Positions 10,982-22,859 of a stretch of 31,940 bases of DNA are shown in pieces. The notes beneath the pieces were generated by a model. That model saw nothing but the letters and a program-made list of their open reading frames with translations, was not told where the DNA came from and searched no databases. The stretch is from Haplomitrium mnioides (taxonomy: Eukaryota > Marchantiophyta > Haplomitriopsida > Calobryales): assembly GCA_049999725.1 (NCBI GenBank), contig JBNGIS010003916.1, positions 1-31,940 of the forward strand, written 5' to 3'. The translations under genes and the position numbers were made by a program. Position 1 is the first letter of the stretch, and every line of letters begins with the position of its first letter.

Positions 10982-11412
10982 GCCACGTCATCCACTACAC
11001 CGCCGTCCGACGTCGCCCCGCAAGGGGGTAGGATAACCGTCGCGCTAACCCTCCCTTCCGAAGTTGACCCGCTCGTGGCCCGAGGTTAGATGAGCTCTCA
11101 CTTCCTGTCGCGTGTCCTTTGACTTTGCTTGAGGATCCCCGAGTTGCCACATCATCTGAAAGGCGCCGTCCGACGCCTCCTCGCAAAGGGGTAGGCAGAC
11201 TGTCAACTAACTTCCTTTCAAAGTTGACCCGTGGAATCCCCTCCTCGCGTCTCAGAGCGCCACGTTGTTCGAAGGCCGCCGCCCGACGCCGCCTTACAAG
11301 GGGGTAGGCGGATTGTCGCGCTGATCCCTCTTCCAAAGTTGACCTGTGGACTACTCTCTCCTTCGTCCACGTTTCCGAAACCCTCCGTGGACTACCTGCG
11401 CTTGCCACGTCA
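10982..11412 (-). promoter_or_regulatory. TGACGTGGC motifs and three GC-rich modules in solo LTR E
   Basis: On the minus strand (LTR sense) TGACGTGGC lies at 10982-10990 and 11404-11412, with a variant at 11146-11154. Three GC-rich hairpin modules ending in GGGGTAGG lie near 11000-11035, 11160-11195 and 11270-11310. Each is followed by the AAGTTGACC box seen as GGTCAACTT in A. Confidence 0.5.
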
Positions 11413-11654
11413 TCCGAAGAACCTATACTGACTCCCTGGGCTCGCCATGTCATTCGAAGAACTGTTGTGAACTCCCTTCGCTCGTCGAGTAAGAACTGGT
11501 GCCGATGTTGCCATTTCATCGTACCTTCGTAATAAGAACTATGTGCGCGCCCGAGGCTCCATTTGCTAACATTTCCGAAAGCTTGATATAAGAGCTACAA
11601 GGCCCTTTCGGACCGTTTGCCCCTCTGTCAAACTTTCAGATGCTGCGGCCGTAC

Positions 11655-12130
11655 CCCATCGAACTTTCTCCATTGGTCATGCCGAAGCTGCGAAGAATCA
11701 CCCTCTTGGCGCTGCTCGCTCCTCCGTCAGTTGCACTGATGTTAACTTGATTTTCCGGCCGACTTCATCTTGCTCCTCAATTTGTTGATACATCGCCTTT
11801 TCGGCGTACCCCTCGTTTTTCCCAACCGGATCGGCGTCGTATCGCCCTTCTAGCTCAGCCTTCTTTCCGTTGGACGATTCGCGATGGATCTTCGTTTCAG
11901 CAATGTTGATCTTCGTTGGACCGGATCGCCGATAAGTCGTCTTTTCGCCTCCACTCGCTCTTTGTTGGATTGTTCGGTGATTTGTCCCCCTTTCGGCTCT
12001 CCTCTGCCTTCTTCCTGTCGGATCCGCGCTAAGTCGCCCCTTTGGCTTCCGCGATCCTCTTTCACTAGGATCTCCGATGAATCACCCTTCCGGCACTCTT
12101 CCGTTTTCCTTCGGCCAGACCCACAATATG
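11655..12130 (-). repeat. Degenerate ~50-bp tandem array in solo LTR E
   Basis: Recurring blocks of the type GATGAATCACCCTTCCGGC (clear at 12076-12094) alternate with GGATC/GGACC boxes roughly every 45-55 bases. This is the reverse complement of the array at 878-1165, more diverged and longer. Confidence 0.6.
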
Positions 12131-12931
12131 TCACCATTTCGGGTCTTCCTCCTCGCTCCCCGGTTGGACTCTTTGCGGATCCCTCTTAAGTGGGGTTCCC
12201 ACGTCGTAAGACGGATTGGAACCCTGTTAAGCGGGATCCCCACTTAGGAAGGCGGCTTCTCGCAGATCCTCGGACTTCCTAGGGTTGCCACGTCTTCCGT
12301 GGAATCCCGTGAATCGCTCCGGAGACGCCACATTTTTGTGGAATCTCGCAGGGCATTCAGGGAACTCCACGTTTCTGCTAGGATCCGCAGATTCAACGAG
12401 TGAGCTTGATCGGCCCTTGTAGGACCCACTCTTGTTTGCAAGATCGAGGCGTCCCCCTTCTTTGGCCTAGCTCGCTCTTGTGATGACCTCGCTTCTTCAT
12501 TTCGTCTCTAATCCTTGCTTCTTGATTTTGTGGCCACTACAGGACAAGTCTAAGATCTGCCTCCTTTGAGTGCCTTCAGATTTCTGCTTATGGATCCATT
12601 CTTCCTTCTCGGATCGCTTCGCCTGGAGTGGGCGTTCCTTTTCCCCCCTGCTCAGCCTCGATCCTTGCATCCTCTTGAGGTCCATGGATTCTCGCTGGCC
12701 TGCTTCGGATTTTGAAATAGGACACCTCCTCTAGTTGGCAATCACTGCCCTCTGCTCATCCTTCCGCCATGATCCTGTTCTCCTCCTATGAATCATGCGC
12801 CTTGCTCTTATTAGCTATTTGAGAGTAATCCGATGTTCCTGAGAGGCCTTCACACTTGCCAATGGTCATTGTGCTAGAGATTCTTCTGATTTCCTGAATT
12901 CTGCTTTAGGCACCCAACTCGCTGGCTAACA

Positions 12932-15321
12932 GCGACGAAGAAGGACCACTATTCGTTGCCTTTCACGGATGGGGTGCTAGATTTGCTGGCAGGGTAGGAG
13001 GTGTACAGCTTCCTAGACGGGTATTCAGGATACAACCAAATTTAGATCCGGGAGGAAGATCAACTCAAGACAACATTCACCACGGAATGTGGGGTGTTTG
13101 CTTTCAGGAGAATGCCCTTTGGATTGTGCAATGCACCAGGTACTTTCCAACGAATGATGATGAACATCTTCCATGACTACCTCAGGAAATTCCTGGAAGT
13201 ATTCATCGACGATTTCATGGTGTATGACAAGTTGGAGTACCACGAGCGGGATGTGAGACTCACCCTCCAACGGTGCAGAGAGACGGGGTTGAGATTACAC
13301 CTGGGCAAGTGCTTCTTCGAGGTGAAGGAGGGGATACTCCTCGGACATCGGATCTCAAACAGAGGGATAGAGATGGATCAGAAGAAGATCACCAATTGGT
13401 TGAATGTGGCATTTCTAACCAGTTTGAAGGAGGTGCAAGGATTCCTGTGGTGCGTTGGATACTACCGTAGATTTATCGACCAATTCGTCTCAATAGCTTT
13501 TCCCCTCACTCAAATGACCAAGAAGGGTAGCACATTTGAGGCCACTCCTGAAAGGCTGGCAAGCTTCAGAGAATTGAAGAAGAGGCTAGCGAGTGCCCCT
13601 GTGTTAGTCCCTCCCAGATGGAGGAAGGACTTTCATGTGATGATTGACGTATCTGGGTTCTGCGTCGGAGCAGTGCTATCTCAAGTGGATGAAAAGGGAC
13701 GTGATCACCTAATCTACTTTGCCAGTAGGCTACTAGCACCAGCAGAGAAGAATTACTCTTCCATAGATCGGGAAGCGTTGGGAATCATCTATGCCCTGAA
13801 GAAATTCAAGCACTATTTGTTGCATTACAAAGTGATCTTCCACATAGATCACAATGCACTCAAGTACATGGTGAACAAGCCATATGTCACTGGTCGGATT
13901 GCAAGGTGGGTGCTCCTCCTACATGAGTTCAATTTTGAAGTCAAGATCAAGCCAGGGAAGAAGCACAACAACGCAGATTTCTTTTTCTAGATTGCTGGAC
14001 CCGCCAATTAGCAAGAGGTAGGTGATGAATTCCCTGATGAGGACCTGTTCCAAGTGAAGGTTGGGAGGGCCACGGATTACGCAATCATCACTGAATTCCT
14101 TTGTTCCGCTCAACTCCCCCAAGGCGGCAACAGAGAGAAGGCTGTTGTGTTCCTTAGGAAGGTAAGGCCATACCTCTTGATCAAAGGTATATTACATAAG
14201 AGAGGGTATGATGGGATGATCAGACGCTGCTTAGAGCAGGATCAGTCCACAGTGGTGATGCAAGCGCTCTACGGAGAGGAGGTGGGAGGCCACTTTGTAG
14301 CAAACACCACAATCAAGAAGGTCCTGGATGCAGGATATTGGTGGCCCACCTTGTACAAGGATGTGCATTTTTGGGTGAAGAGGTGTGATGCGTACCAAAG
14401 GACGGGGAGGCCTGCAGCGAATCAACACCATCCTCTGGTGCCCATCATTCCTTTGGTACTTTTTGAGAAGTGGGGGATAGACTTCATTGGGCCAATTGCA
14501 CCTTCCACTCAAAAGGGCAATAGATACATATTGTTGGCCACGGATTATGCCACTAAGTGGGTGGAGGCCAGAGCAACTCGGAAGGACAATGCCAAGACAG
14601 TGGCAGCCTTCCTCTACGAGCAGATGTTCTGCAGATTCGGGCCTCCTTTGGAGCTGGTCAACGATCAGCGGACTCATTTCATCAATCAGGTAATCCAAGA
14701 CCTGACCAATCGATACCTGATCAAGCATAGACGAACCACTGCTTACCACCCCAAGGCTAATGGCCTAACAGAGAGAGCCAATGGGATTATGGGGAAGATT
14801 CTCAGTAAGACAATGGCAGCTAACAAAGCAGATTGGGACCTCAAGCTGCTCATTGCAACCCATGCTTACAACTTGGCATACAAGACTACAACATGCCATT
14901 GCCTCTACTTTTTGGTCTTTGGACAACATGCCTTGATGTCAGTGGAGTATGAGGTGCCCACTAGAAGATTGTTGGAGCAGGAGAGGATGGCTGAAGATCA
15001 GAGCAGAAGAGAGAGGCTCTATCAGCTGGAGAGTTTGGAAGAAACCAGAGAGTTAGCCCAAGGGAGGTTGGAGCACCAACAAGAGCTCAAGAAGAAGCAG
15101 CATGATAAGAGGCTCAAACCAACTGACCTCCGGGAGGGAAATTTGGTGTTGTTGTATGACAGCAGGTTTGTGCATTTCCCTGGAAAATTGCACACAGATA
15201 GATGGGGCCATTCGTTCTGAGGAAGCTCCATCGGAATGGGTCAGTAGAGCTGGAGATATTGGAGGGTCACAAGTTCGCCAACAAGGTGCACTTCGACAAG
15301 CTGAAAAGATATGAGAATTAA
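12932..15321 (+). pseudogene. pol: pol C-terminal part: reverse transcriptase, RNase H, integrase, decayed
   Basis: It continues RT exactly where E cut it. RT shows RRMPFGLCNAPGTFQRMM and the catalytic box as FIDDF (13204-13218; usual form Y/F-x-DD), so both aspartates survive. RNase H follows with MIDVSGFCVGAVLSQ, then DREALGIIYALKKF and HIDHNALKYM. Integrase has a damaged zinc finger (HFVAN where H-x3-H is expected, CDAY where CxxC is expected), then WGIDFIGP, a second D in LVNDQRTHF and the glutamate in GLTERANGI. The C-terminal end has REGNLVLLYD and FPGKLH. In-frame stops are at 12995, 13043, 13988 and 14009, and a frameshift near 15205 leads to the real end, TAA at 15319-15321. No chromodomain is seen. 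Confidence 0.9.
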
Positions 15322-15568
15322 GAGAATAAGGAAGAGGGCCCAACTATAACCCCATCAAAGGTGTCCAGCCAGCAGAGGTAAGTTTTGTGTGTGTGTGTGT
15401 GTGTGTGTGTGCGTTCTGTGGAGGGGGGGGGGGGGGGGGGGGCATTTTGTGGGGTTGTATTGTAGGAGTTGCGGAGTTCAAGCCAACGATCATTCACCAG
15501 AGGCATCCAACAGAATGAGGGAGAAGAAAGTTGTTCGCGTGGACGCTTCACACTCAAAGGGGGAGTTA
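15322..15568 (+). other. 3' untranslated region and polypurine tract of element A
   Basis: Between the pol stop and the 3' LTR lie a GT microsatellite, a G-run and, directly before the LTR, the purine tract AAAGGGGGAG (15556-15565). This tract primes plus-strand DNA synthesis in LTR elements. B has AAAAGGGGAG in the same place (27156-27165). The wording ahead of it (GGACGCTTCACACTCAAAGG against GGACGCCTCACATTTAAAAG) shows common origin. Confidence 0.75.
15387..15442 (+). repeat. (GT)12 microsatellite followed by a run of 20 G
   Basis: GT dinucleotides run 15387-15410. After a short spacer, 20 consecutive G occupy 15423-15442. The G-run could form a quadruplex in the transcript or on the DNA; its exact length is likely to be unreliable in raw sequence data. 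Confidence 0.9.
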
Positions 15569-16391
15569 TGTCAACCAGCGAATAGAGGTGCTGACACAAA
15601 ATTCTTCCCAACAAAAGCAACATTGACACAATTCTGCCTTGGTAAGTGCAAGAGTGCCTCGAGAGCAGCAGGAATCCTTCATTTTGTAAGTATGAGCAGA
15701 GCGCATGGATCCGTGAAGGAGGACGGGATCATGGCAGAAGCAGAGGAGGGAGCTATGATCGCCAGCAAGAAGGTGCGCACCACTAAAAATTTGAATTGGG
15801 CAAGCGAGAGCCCGTGGGTCTCATGGGGATGCGAGAACCAAAGCCTAGCGAGGAGGAGGGAATGCCCACCTAAGGCGAAGCGATCGAATGAGGAAGAGTG
15901 GATCTACAAAGTAGAAATCCAAATGCACTCAGGAGAGAGGGGGACCGCGGACAGTGACTGCAAAAGCCACACATCAGAAGCACGGATCGAAGACAAGAAA
16001 GACCATACGTGATCTTTGTAAGAGCAATCTAGGATAGGGGGCAGAGGACGCCTTGATCCCACAAGCGTGAGCGCGCTCTACAAGGGTCCGACCTCTTTTG
16101 TCGAGTCCGTAGGTCTGAGCGGAAACGTGGAGTCTTCTGAGGGCTCCAAAGGATTCCACGGAAACGTGGTGTCTCTAGAGCGCTTCATGGGATTCTGCGG
16201 GTGACATGGTGGCTCTAAGGGGTCCGAAGGTCTTCACGGAGAGGTGGCGGGCCCTGAAGGACGTAATTGAAATCAGCCTCCCTAAGTAAGGAACCCTATT
16301 AAGTGGGTTTCGATTCGTCTTCCGACGTGGAGAGCCCACTTAACAGGGATCCGTTGAGAGGCCCAACTGGAGGGCAAGGAGAGATCAGTCA

Positions 16392-16668
16392 AAGGGGTGA
16401 TGAATCGCAAGTCCGACCTGAGGAGAAGCAAAGAGCGCCAAAGGGGTGATGAATCCTAAGTCCGGTCAAATGAAGAGCCAGTAAGTGCCGAAAGGGTGAT
16501 GAATCGTAGGTCTGATCAGACAAAGAGCAAGTAAAGCCAAAGGGGTGATCTATCGACAATCCGACTAGAAGAGAACCAAGGAATGCCGAAGAGGCGATCT
16601 AGCACAGGTCCGACCGGAGGAAGAGCAAGCAGTGCCGAAAAGAGGATCTATCACCGATCCGGCGAGGG
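16392..16668 (+). repeat. ~49-bp tandem array in A's 3' LTR
   Basis: Counterpart of 878-1165 with the same six units (GGGGTGATGAATCG type first, GAGGATCTATC type last). Confidence 0.75.
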
Positions 16669-17485
16669 CAAGTTGGAAAGTTTGACGGGGTATAGTTGCA
16701 AAGTTTGAAAGTTCAACGAAGGATGCGGTTGGTTTAGGGAGCTCTTTTATCGTTCTTATAACAAGCGGGGTGACAACTTCGCGAAGGGAGCCTCAGGCGC
16801 GTACTGTTCTTATCACAAGGGGATTCCAAAATGGCGACATCGACACAGTTCTTACTCGACAAGGGAAGGCTTTTCGGATGACGTGGCATCCGCAAAAGAT
16901 TAGCGGGTCAACTTCAGAAGGGGGTCAGCGTGGCAGCCCGCCTACCCCTTTGCGGGGCGGCATCGGACAGCGCCATTTGGATGATATGGTGTACTCGAAG
17001 GAGATGCGGAAGTCAAAGGACATGCGGCAGCAAGTCAGAGCCCGTCGGGTCTCGAACCACGTTCAAGTCAACTTTGGAGAAAGAGTCAGCGCGATGGTCT
17101 TCCTACCTTTTTACGGGGCGACGTCGGATGGCGGAGCCTTAGACGACGTGGCACTCGGAGGGGACCAGTGGAATATTCAAGGGCAAATCCGCAAAGATTC
17201 ATGTGGACTAGGTTCCGCGAGATGCTTCGAAACTCTGTTCTAAGGAGTCATTTGGACTTGGTTCCGCGGGAATCTGCAAAATCTCAACCCGCAAGATTCT
17301 ATGTAGAGTTACCGTTGTACTTGCCGCTTTTCAACTAACTAACAGGACACTCAGCGTGACCTCTTTTTCCATTGTAACAGGATTAACGAATAGTGGAGCC
17401 ACGCGTCATCACCTCCCATTCCGAACCCAACGGGATTAACAACCTTTCAACATGAAGGTCTCGAGGGATCAGTGAACGCTCGAGG

Positions 17486-17490
17486 GGTAT
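17486..17490 (+). repeat. Left target-site copy of element B (GGTAT)
   Basis: GGTAT here is repeated exactly at 30947-30951. The undisturbed site in A's 5' LTR reads GGGGGTATACATT at 4367-4379, with GGTAT once. Confidence 0.9.
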
Positions 17491-17798
17491 TGTCAGTCGA
17501 GTGTTAAGGTACTTCATGCAAAATTTTTTAAAAATTGCTTCTAATGTACACAAACAGGGTTCAAGACATGCTGAGGAGTAAGTAAAAATAAAAGGATAAG
17601 GATAAAAAGAAATAAAGCTACTCTAATTGTTGAGGGCCAAGCCAAGCCCACTAATTTCCTAACTATCTAACTTGGAGGACAGCTTGCCCTTGGGGGGGTT
17701 AAGCCTTGAACTAGGTCCGTCTAGGGGCAGAGAAGGGAATGCGGTGGCCTTACACCCCTCTAGGGGTCTGCCTCTCGAAAGAACAAAGGAGTGGGGGA

Positions 17799-17807
17799 TT
17801 TATATAG
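17799..17807 (+). promoter_or_regulatory. TATA-like box near the start of B's LTR
   Basis: TTTATATAG is present at the same LTR position in the 3' copy (27478-27486). It is only about 310 bases into the LTR and upstream of the ACGTGGC cluster, so it may not be the true promoter. Confidence 0.3.
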
Positions 17808-18865
17808 TGCATTGGCCTTTTGGAGAAACCCTTATGGGATAATTTCCCGAGTTGACATTCGACGGGAAATTAGCTCGAAGGGGCGCGTAGACACCTATGC
17901 GAAAGGAGGGATCGAGGAAGGGCATGTGCAAAAGGATTGATGCGAAGCAGGGGATTAGATCGAATTGTGAGGGAGAATTTGATCAGGTGCATTGCGGGGG
18001 CTTTGAAGCACAGAAATCGAAAGTTGAAGGGGGATTTTTGGATCTGTGAAGAAACACCTCTGCGAGGAATAGAGGGCCTTGAGATGAAAGAATTCTGCGA
18101 TGAAGAGAGTGGATGAAGGATGCTACGTTGCAAAATCTAAATGCTGGTGTTAATCGAGTGAAGCAGTGTTGCATCCTGTTTTGGAATTGAACGACGAAGG
18201 AGAAGGTTACCTGATCTAAACCGAAAGCGATCAAGCTGTTTGGGAAGAAGAATCCCTATTGTGCGGAATTGAATGAAGGGAAGGCTGCGAATTGTGGTCC
18301 AAAGCTCTGCGAAATAGGAATGTCATGAAGAATCACCTGTAAGAATCATTGCAAAGAAACGTTGGGGAATGAATGGCTCTGCGATGAAAGAATCAGCTGT
18401 GAGGCAGTTCTGCGAAATCTGAAGGCACCTGTTGTGAGCAAGTGATCTACGAGACGTTCTGTAGAAGAAGAATTGGTCGAAGGCTCCTGAGAAGAATTCA
18501 AATTGAAAATCTATGCGAGGGGAAGGATCTGTGAAGAGTCAAAGGCAGATGTCCGTGGCGTCGGATCCGAAGAAACGGATCGAAAACTTGCCTTCCTAAG
18601 TGGGGAGACCACTTAAAATGGTTCCGATCCGTCTTCCGATGTGGGGAGGACCGATTAAGAGGGATTTCGAAGTGGGTTAATTAATCGGGCGAAAGGGTGA
18701 CATGTAAAAGATTCGGACGAGAGGAAGAAAACTTTGAAAGTTTGAATCGGAAGTCATCCGAAAGTTCGAAATGGATCAACGGGTGAAGAGAAGGAGCCTC
18801 TCAGGGTTCCTATATCAAGGGATGATGTCAAAATGAAGATATATCAATGATTTGGCAGAGGAAGA

Positions 18866-19385
18866 ACATAGAGGCCGAAAAGGTTACTTATCGATAGTCC
18901 ATCCCAAAAGGAGAACCAAGTATCGAAACAGGGTTAAGTCAAAGATCTGGTCGGAAAGAGAACATGGAGCTGAAAGGGCGATAAATCGAAGGCGGAGCCC
19001 ACTTAAAGGGGTTCCAATCTACCATCCGATGTGGGACTCTCCAGTTAAAATGGTTCCGATTGACCTCCCTAAGTGGAGAGTCCACTTAGCAAGGTTCCGA
19101 AGAGGGCTAACAAGGGTTGCCGAAACGAGGATATAGCGCAGCTCCAATATAGAAAGAAAAGGTGCTGAAACAAAGATTTATCACCTGTCCAATGAGAAGC
19201 AAACAGTGCTGAAGCGACGATCTATCACAGGTTTGAAAAGGAGAAACGAGAATAGATCAACCAAAATGGCGACGAGTCACAAATCTGACCATGGGAGAAC
19301 CAAAGATGCCGAATAGGCAATATAGCGCATATCCGACGGACAAAGAAGCAGTGCCGAAAAGAGGATCTATCACTGATCCAACTAG
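18866..19385 (+). repeat. ~50-bp degenerate tandem array in B's 5' LTR
   Basis: Units of the GCCGAAANGNGATATATCG type alternate with purine-rich GAGAANCAAG stretches. The series is split by a module at about 18985-19100 carrying two copies of the CCACTTA/TAAGTGG hairpin text. The 3' LTR has the same layout at about 28546-29060. Confidence 0.6.
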
Positions 19386-19537
19386 GGGCAAAAGCAAAGG
19401 TCTTTGGTAGTTCTTATTCAAAGAGAACAAACCTTGCGGATGAGGTGGCAGTAAAGAAGCCAGTGGGTCAACGGACGGTCAGCTCGACGGTCCGCCTACC
19501 CCTCTGTGGGGCGGCGTCGGACGGCGCCATAGCGAAA

Positions 19538-19693
19538 ACGTGGCACCTCCACGGGACTCAAGAATCTGCGGGAATCTAACAGATTCCCTGGGCATCTTGG
19601 CATCGATGAATTACGTGGCATTCAATAAGAATCTGAGAACCAACGAGAATCTTATAGATTCTGCAGGAATCTTAGGCTTTGCGGAAACGTGGC
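19538..19693 (+). promoter_or_regulatory. ACGTGGC motifs in B's 5' LTR
   Basis: ACGTGGC occurs at 19538-19544, 19613-19619 and 19687-19693. The 3' LTR keeps 29292-29298 and 29366-29372 and has an extra TGACGTGGC at 29120-29128 that is TGAGGTGGC in the 5' copy (about 19441). Binding by plant bZIP factors is the known role of this core; use here is inferred. Confidence 0.45.
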
Positions 19694-20989
19694 GCTACGA
19701 GGGAGCCCGTGGGATTCCTCGGAAGTGTTCGCGGACCTCTGCGAAGACGAGGTGCGACGAGGGAAGATCAAAGAATTCTTCAAATTGAGGGTCAATTTTG
19801 CCTCAAAATTGCCATCAGATTTGCGTCGAGCCTTGTCGTCTTGCAGAATTTAGCCAGAGCCTTGAAATTGACATCATCTCCATCGCCTTGCATAAATAAA
19901 TAGAGCGCTTGGAGTTTGTGTTCTATGGTCAGCAACGAGCCTACTCGGAGCGACACTCATTTTCATCGATCGACATCCAAACATAGGAAGAATCCAAATC
20001 AGAGGGAGGAGAAACGACAAAAGGTATGAGAAATTCACGAGGGGTATAGGGGAGCTCACTCTGTTGTGGAGGGGACGGATAATTTTGTGCACAGAAAGCA
20101 ACGGGAGATAGGGGAGAGAATTCTGGTGAGAGTTTTGGTGAGGGGGTGTACTCGTGAGGGAATGCCATCACAGGGTGGAGGTGGACTGAGGGAGTGTTGG
20201 GAATCGCTGGGCAGGAGGCTCTAGAGGCTTAGACTACTTAGGTGTACTCACATTTGAAGGCATGCCAGCATTTGGAGGTGGACCAACACGTAGAGGAGAG
20301 GAGAATTCGTTCAGTCTGTATTTCGTGAGGGGCAGCCAAGCGGGGTCCTGGTGTCGCTTTGCTTTAGTTTGTGCAAGAGAATCAGTCCCAAAGGCATTGG
20401 GAGAGTGTTGATGGAGCTATAATCTTGTGGAGAAGGGAGAGGAGTGGCCATGTTAGTGCCTGAGCATTGCAAGGAAGATCCATCCAATTCTCGAGATGGA
20501 GTGGGTGAGCCAACAGCTGAGAGAGCTGTCTTCCTGAGGTGGAAGTCAAATAAGCCCTCTTCCTAGCATGAGGAAGTAAATTGAGGGCCTCTCGCGAGGG
20601 AAGTTAAAAAACTATCTAGACATGGTGGGTGACGGGAGATAGAGTAGTAGAGAGAGTGATGTTTCTGTTGGATTATGTTTTCAGAGTGATGTTAGGAGAG
20701 TAGAAAGAGAAGAAGCTAATTTTGTACACAGTTAGAAAGGCCATTTTGTTAGATTTAGCTGTTGGGTTGTGTTGTCCATCTTGTAGAGAGAATAAGTTAG
20801 ATAGCTCTGTTGTAGGTGCTGGAGTAGTTAGACTTGCTGATAATTGAGTGCTTGGTAGAGTGTTTAGTCTTGGAGATGTTAGGACACAGCCTTTAGAGGA
20901 AGGCTATTAAGATCATCCATGTGTGACAATTGCATACACTCCTGTTCATAAGAGGTGACATTGAATATCTGCAAACAAGTGTTACATCA

Positions 20990-20994
20990 AGCAC
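20990..20994 (+). repeat. Left target-site copy of insertion C (AGCAC)
   Basis: AGCAC is repeated at 25107-25111. The empty site in B's 3' LTR reads CATCAAGCACAGTGTGG near 30665-30681, with AGCAC once, so the insertion and its duplication are directly proven. Confidence 0.95.
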
Positions 20995-22859
20995 TGTCAG
21001 CCCCCTGGTCGGAGCCTTAACTCTTTTCCGACAGAGTTAACCCCACTTAAGGGCTGACTTAGTGTTTCGAGACGTTTTATGGGAGGGGCTTTGCATCGAA
21101 TGGACCCCAACTTCTATTTACCAACGCAGGAGTGCCTGTAGAACACTCAACACACCGAAGCACACACGCCTTCTTCCAAAGTCCGCAGATGCTGGTCACT
21201 CCCCTTCTTGAGGCCTTAACCTTGAAAGGTGCCACTTGGAAGACATGGGCAGATAGAACAGAGCATCTGAGTCTTAAATGCGAGGGCCTCTTGGTGGTTC
21301 CTCTCTTGAGAGCCTCAATGGGTTCTTACTTGTCTCCCAGTGTTGGCCACTAGCCAACAGTTGCTTCAGCAGCCCACTTGCTCATGCACATTCATTTCTC
21401 AAGGCATACACTGGTAGGCGGTTATACTACTGAGTCAATTCCAAACTATACTTTAGGAGCCCAGAACTGGACCCAATCACTTGGTTTACAAACGGAAAAC
21501 AAGTCCCAGCATCCAATTATCACAATATACTGTTGTTAGTCCTGACTTCCCCTTCTAGGGTGTCATCAGGATTTGACAAATGGAATGCAGGTACTCTAAT
21601 TACTAAGAACTCCACAGAACTACAAACGGAACACAAATCTAACTAGACACATGCACCTAGACACATTTACACATACACCCTGCCTCGCCAACATTGCAGG
21701 CCTGTCCACCTCTCAAGAGCCAATCTTTTCTCCAAAACTCCCTTCAACTTCCCTTAGCAACTCCAGTATTCCTCTGACTCTTCACCCACGCACTCAAATC
21801 TAGATAGTTTTTCAACTTCCCTCATGAGAAGCCCTGAATTTACTTCCTCAAGCTTGGAAGAGGATTTCTTTAACTTCCACCTCTGGAAGATAGTCCTCTC
21901 GACTGCTGGCCACCCACTCCACCTTCAAAGGGATCTTCTCTGCAGTGCACGGGCACTAACACAACCACTCCTCTCTTGACTCCACAAGATTTTAACACCA
22001 GCAACCTTCTCCGAATGCTGCTAGGACTGATCTCCTAGACAAATCAAAGCTGAGACGACACCAAGACCCCCTCTTGGCTGCCCCTCACGAAATACAAACT
22101 GAAAGAATCCTCTTCTCCTCTGAGTGTTGGTCCACCTCCAAATGTTGGTCCGCCTTCAAATGTGAGTACACCTGAGTAGTCTGAGCCTCTAGAGCCTTCT
22201 GCTCAGCGATTCCCAACACTTCCTCAGTCCACCTCCACCTTGTGATGGCCTTCCTTCACAAGTCCACCCACTGCACCAAAGGTCTCATAAGAACTCTCTC
22301 CTTCGTATCTCGCTGCTTTCTCCGCCCGAAAAACAATCCCCATAGCTTCAGAGCGAGATAGTCTATCCCCGCGCTCATTTCTCCTCCAGCCTTGACGACT
22401 CATCACCGCCCTTCCTTGGAAGTCCCTGTTTCACTTATCTGACGACCGAGAGGTGCATCTCGCCATTTTACCTGGCTCGTAGGTGGGTTTTTTTACCAGA
22501 TTCACAGTCCAAAAATGACACCAACATCTGCGCCTTGTCGTTTTCTTTCTAGAAAGACTATTTTCACGCAAAACCGACACCTGTAGCTCTCGCAATCCAC
22601 ATTTGAATCGGCATACCTTTTTGCTTTTGTTTCTTCCTCGTTATAGCTTGGCAACCCGTGAGATTCTTTGGATGCCAGGTAGCTGATAGGTGGCGCATCG
22701 CAGGAGCCCGTTGGATTCCTCGGACACGGAAACCAGTGAGATTCCACGGACGTTGGGTAGCTGACATGTGGCGCGTCGAGGGAGCCCGTTGGATTTGCGA
22801 GTCTCAAGATTCCCAAGGGATCACTAAGATTCCCGTACATTCCCAGATCCGGCAGAGGT

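Larger units (their letters stand above)
9002..12931 (-). mobile_element. Solo LTR E, antisense, inserted in A's reverse transcriptase
   Basis: It begins TGTCGCTCTCC and ends GGCTAACA, i.e. TG...CA, with 5-bp flanking duplications. On the minus strand it is colinear with A's LTR from start to end: 12931 downward matches 15569 upward, the region around 9340-9560 matches 5210-5360, and 9002-9030 matches A's LTR end at 5690-5716. No primer site, gag or pol lies inside, so at 3930 bp it is one LTR left after recombination between two LTRs of a former element. Long minus-strand open frames inside (for example about 10995-11519) are not genes. It contains a 300-bp duplication, a 50-bp array and GC-rich modules. 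Confidence 0.85.
15569..17490 (+). mobile_element. 3' LTR of element A, first part
   Basis: It begins TGTCAACCAGCG right after the polypurine tract and matches the 5' LTR from 15920 on. It holds the TTAAGTGGG inverted repeat (16299-16343), the 49-bp array (about 16392-16668), a TGACGTGGC at 16879-16887 and GC-rich modules near 16940 and 17105. At 17490 it is interrupted by element B and resumes at 30952. It lacks the 2.27-kb insert of the 5' LTR. No gene. Confidence 0.85.
17491..20994 (+). mobile_element. 5' LTR of element B, part before insertion C
   Basis: It begins TGTCAGTCGAGTGTTAAGG and parallels the 3' LTR from 27169. It contains a TATA-like TTTATATAG (17799-17807), hairpin text at 18597-18615, a 50-bp array (about 18866-19385), one GC-rich module (about 19485-19545) and ACGTGGC motifs. 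Beyond the ORF-like noise there is no gene. It resumes at 25107 after C. Confidence 0.85.

Noticed and set aside
10995-11519. 174-residue minus-strand open frame
   Set aside because: It lies wholly in solo LTR E over repeated GC-rich modules that lack stops. It has no domain, and the same frame is not kept in the matching parts of A's LTRs.
19891-19905. CATAAATAAATAG as a TATA box of B's LTR
   Set aside because: The 3' LTR reads CAGAAATAAACAA at the same place, so the element is not conserved between the two copies.
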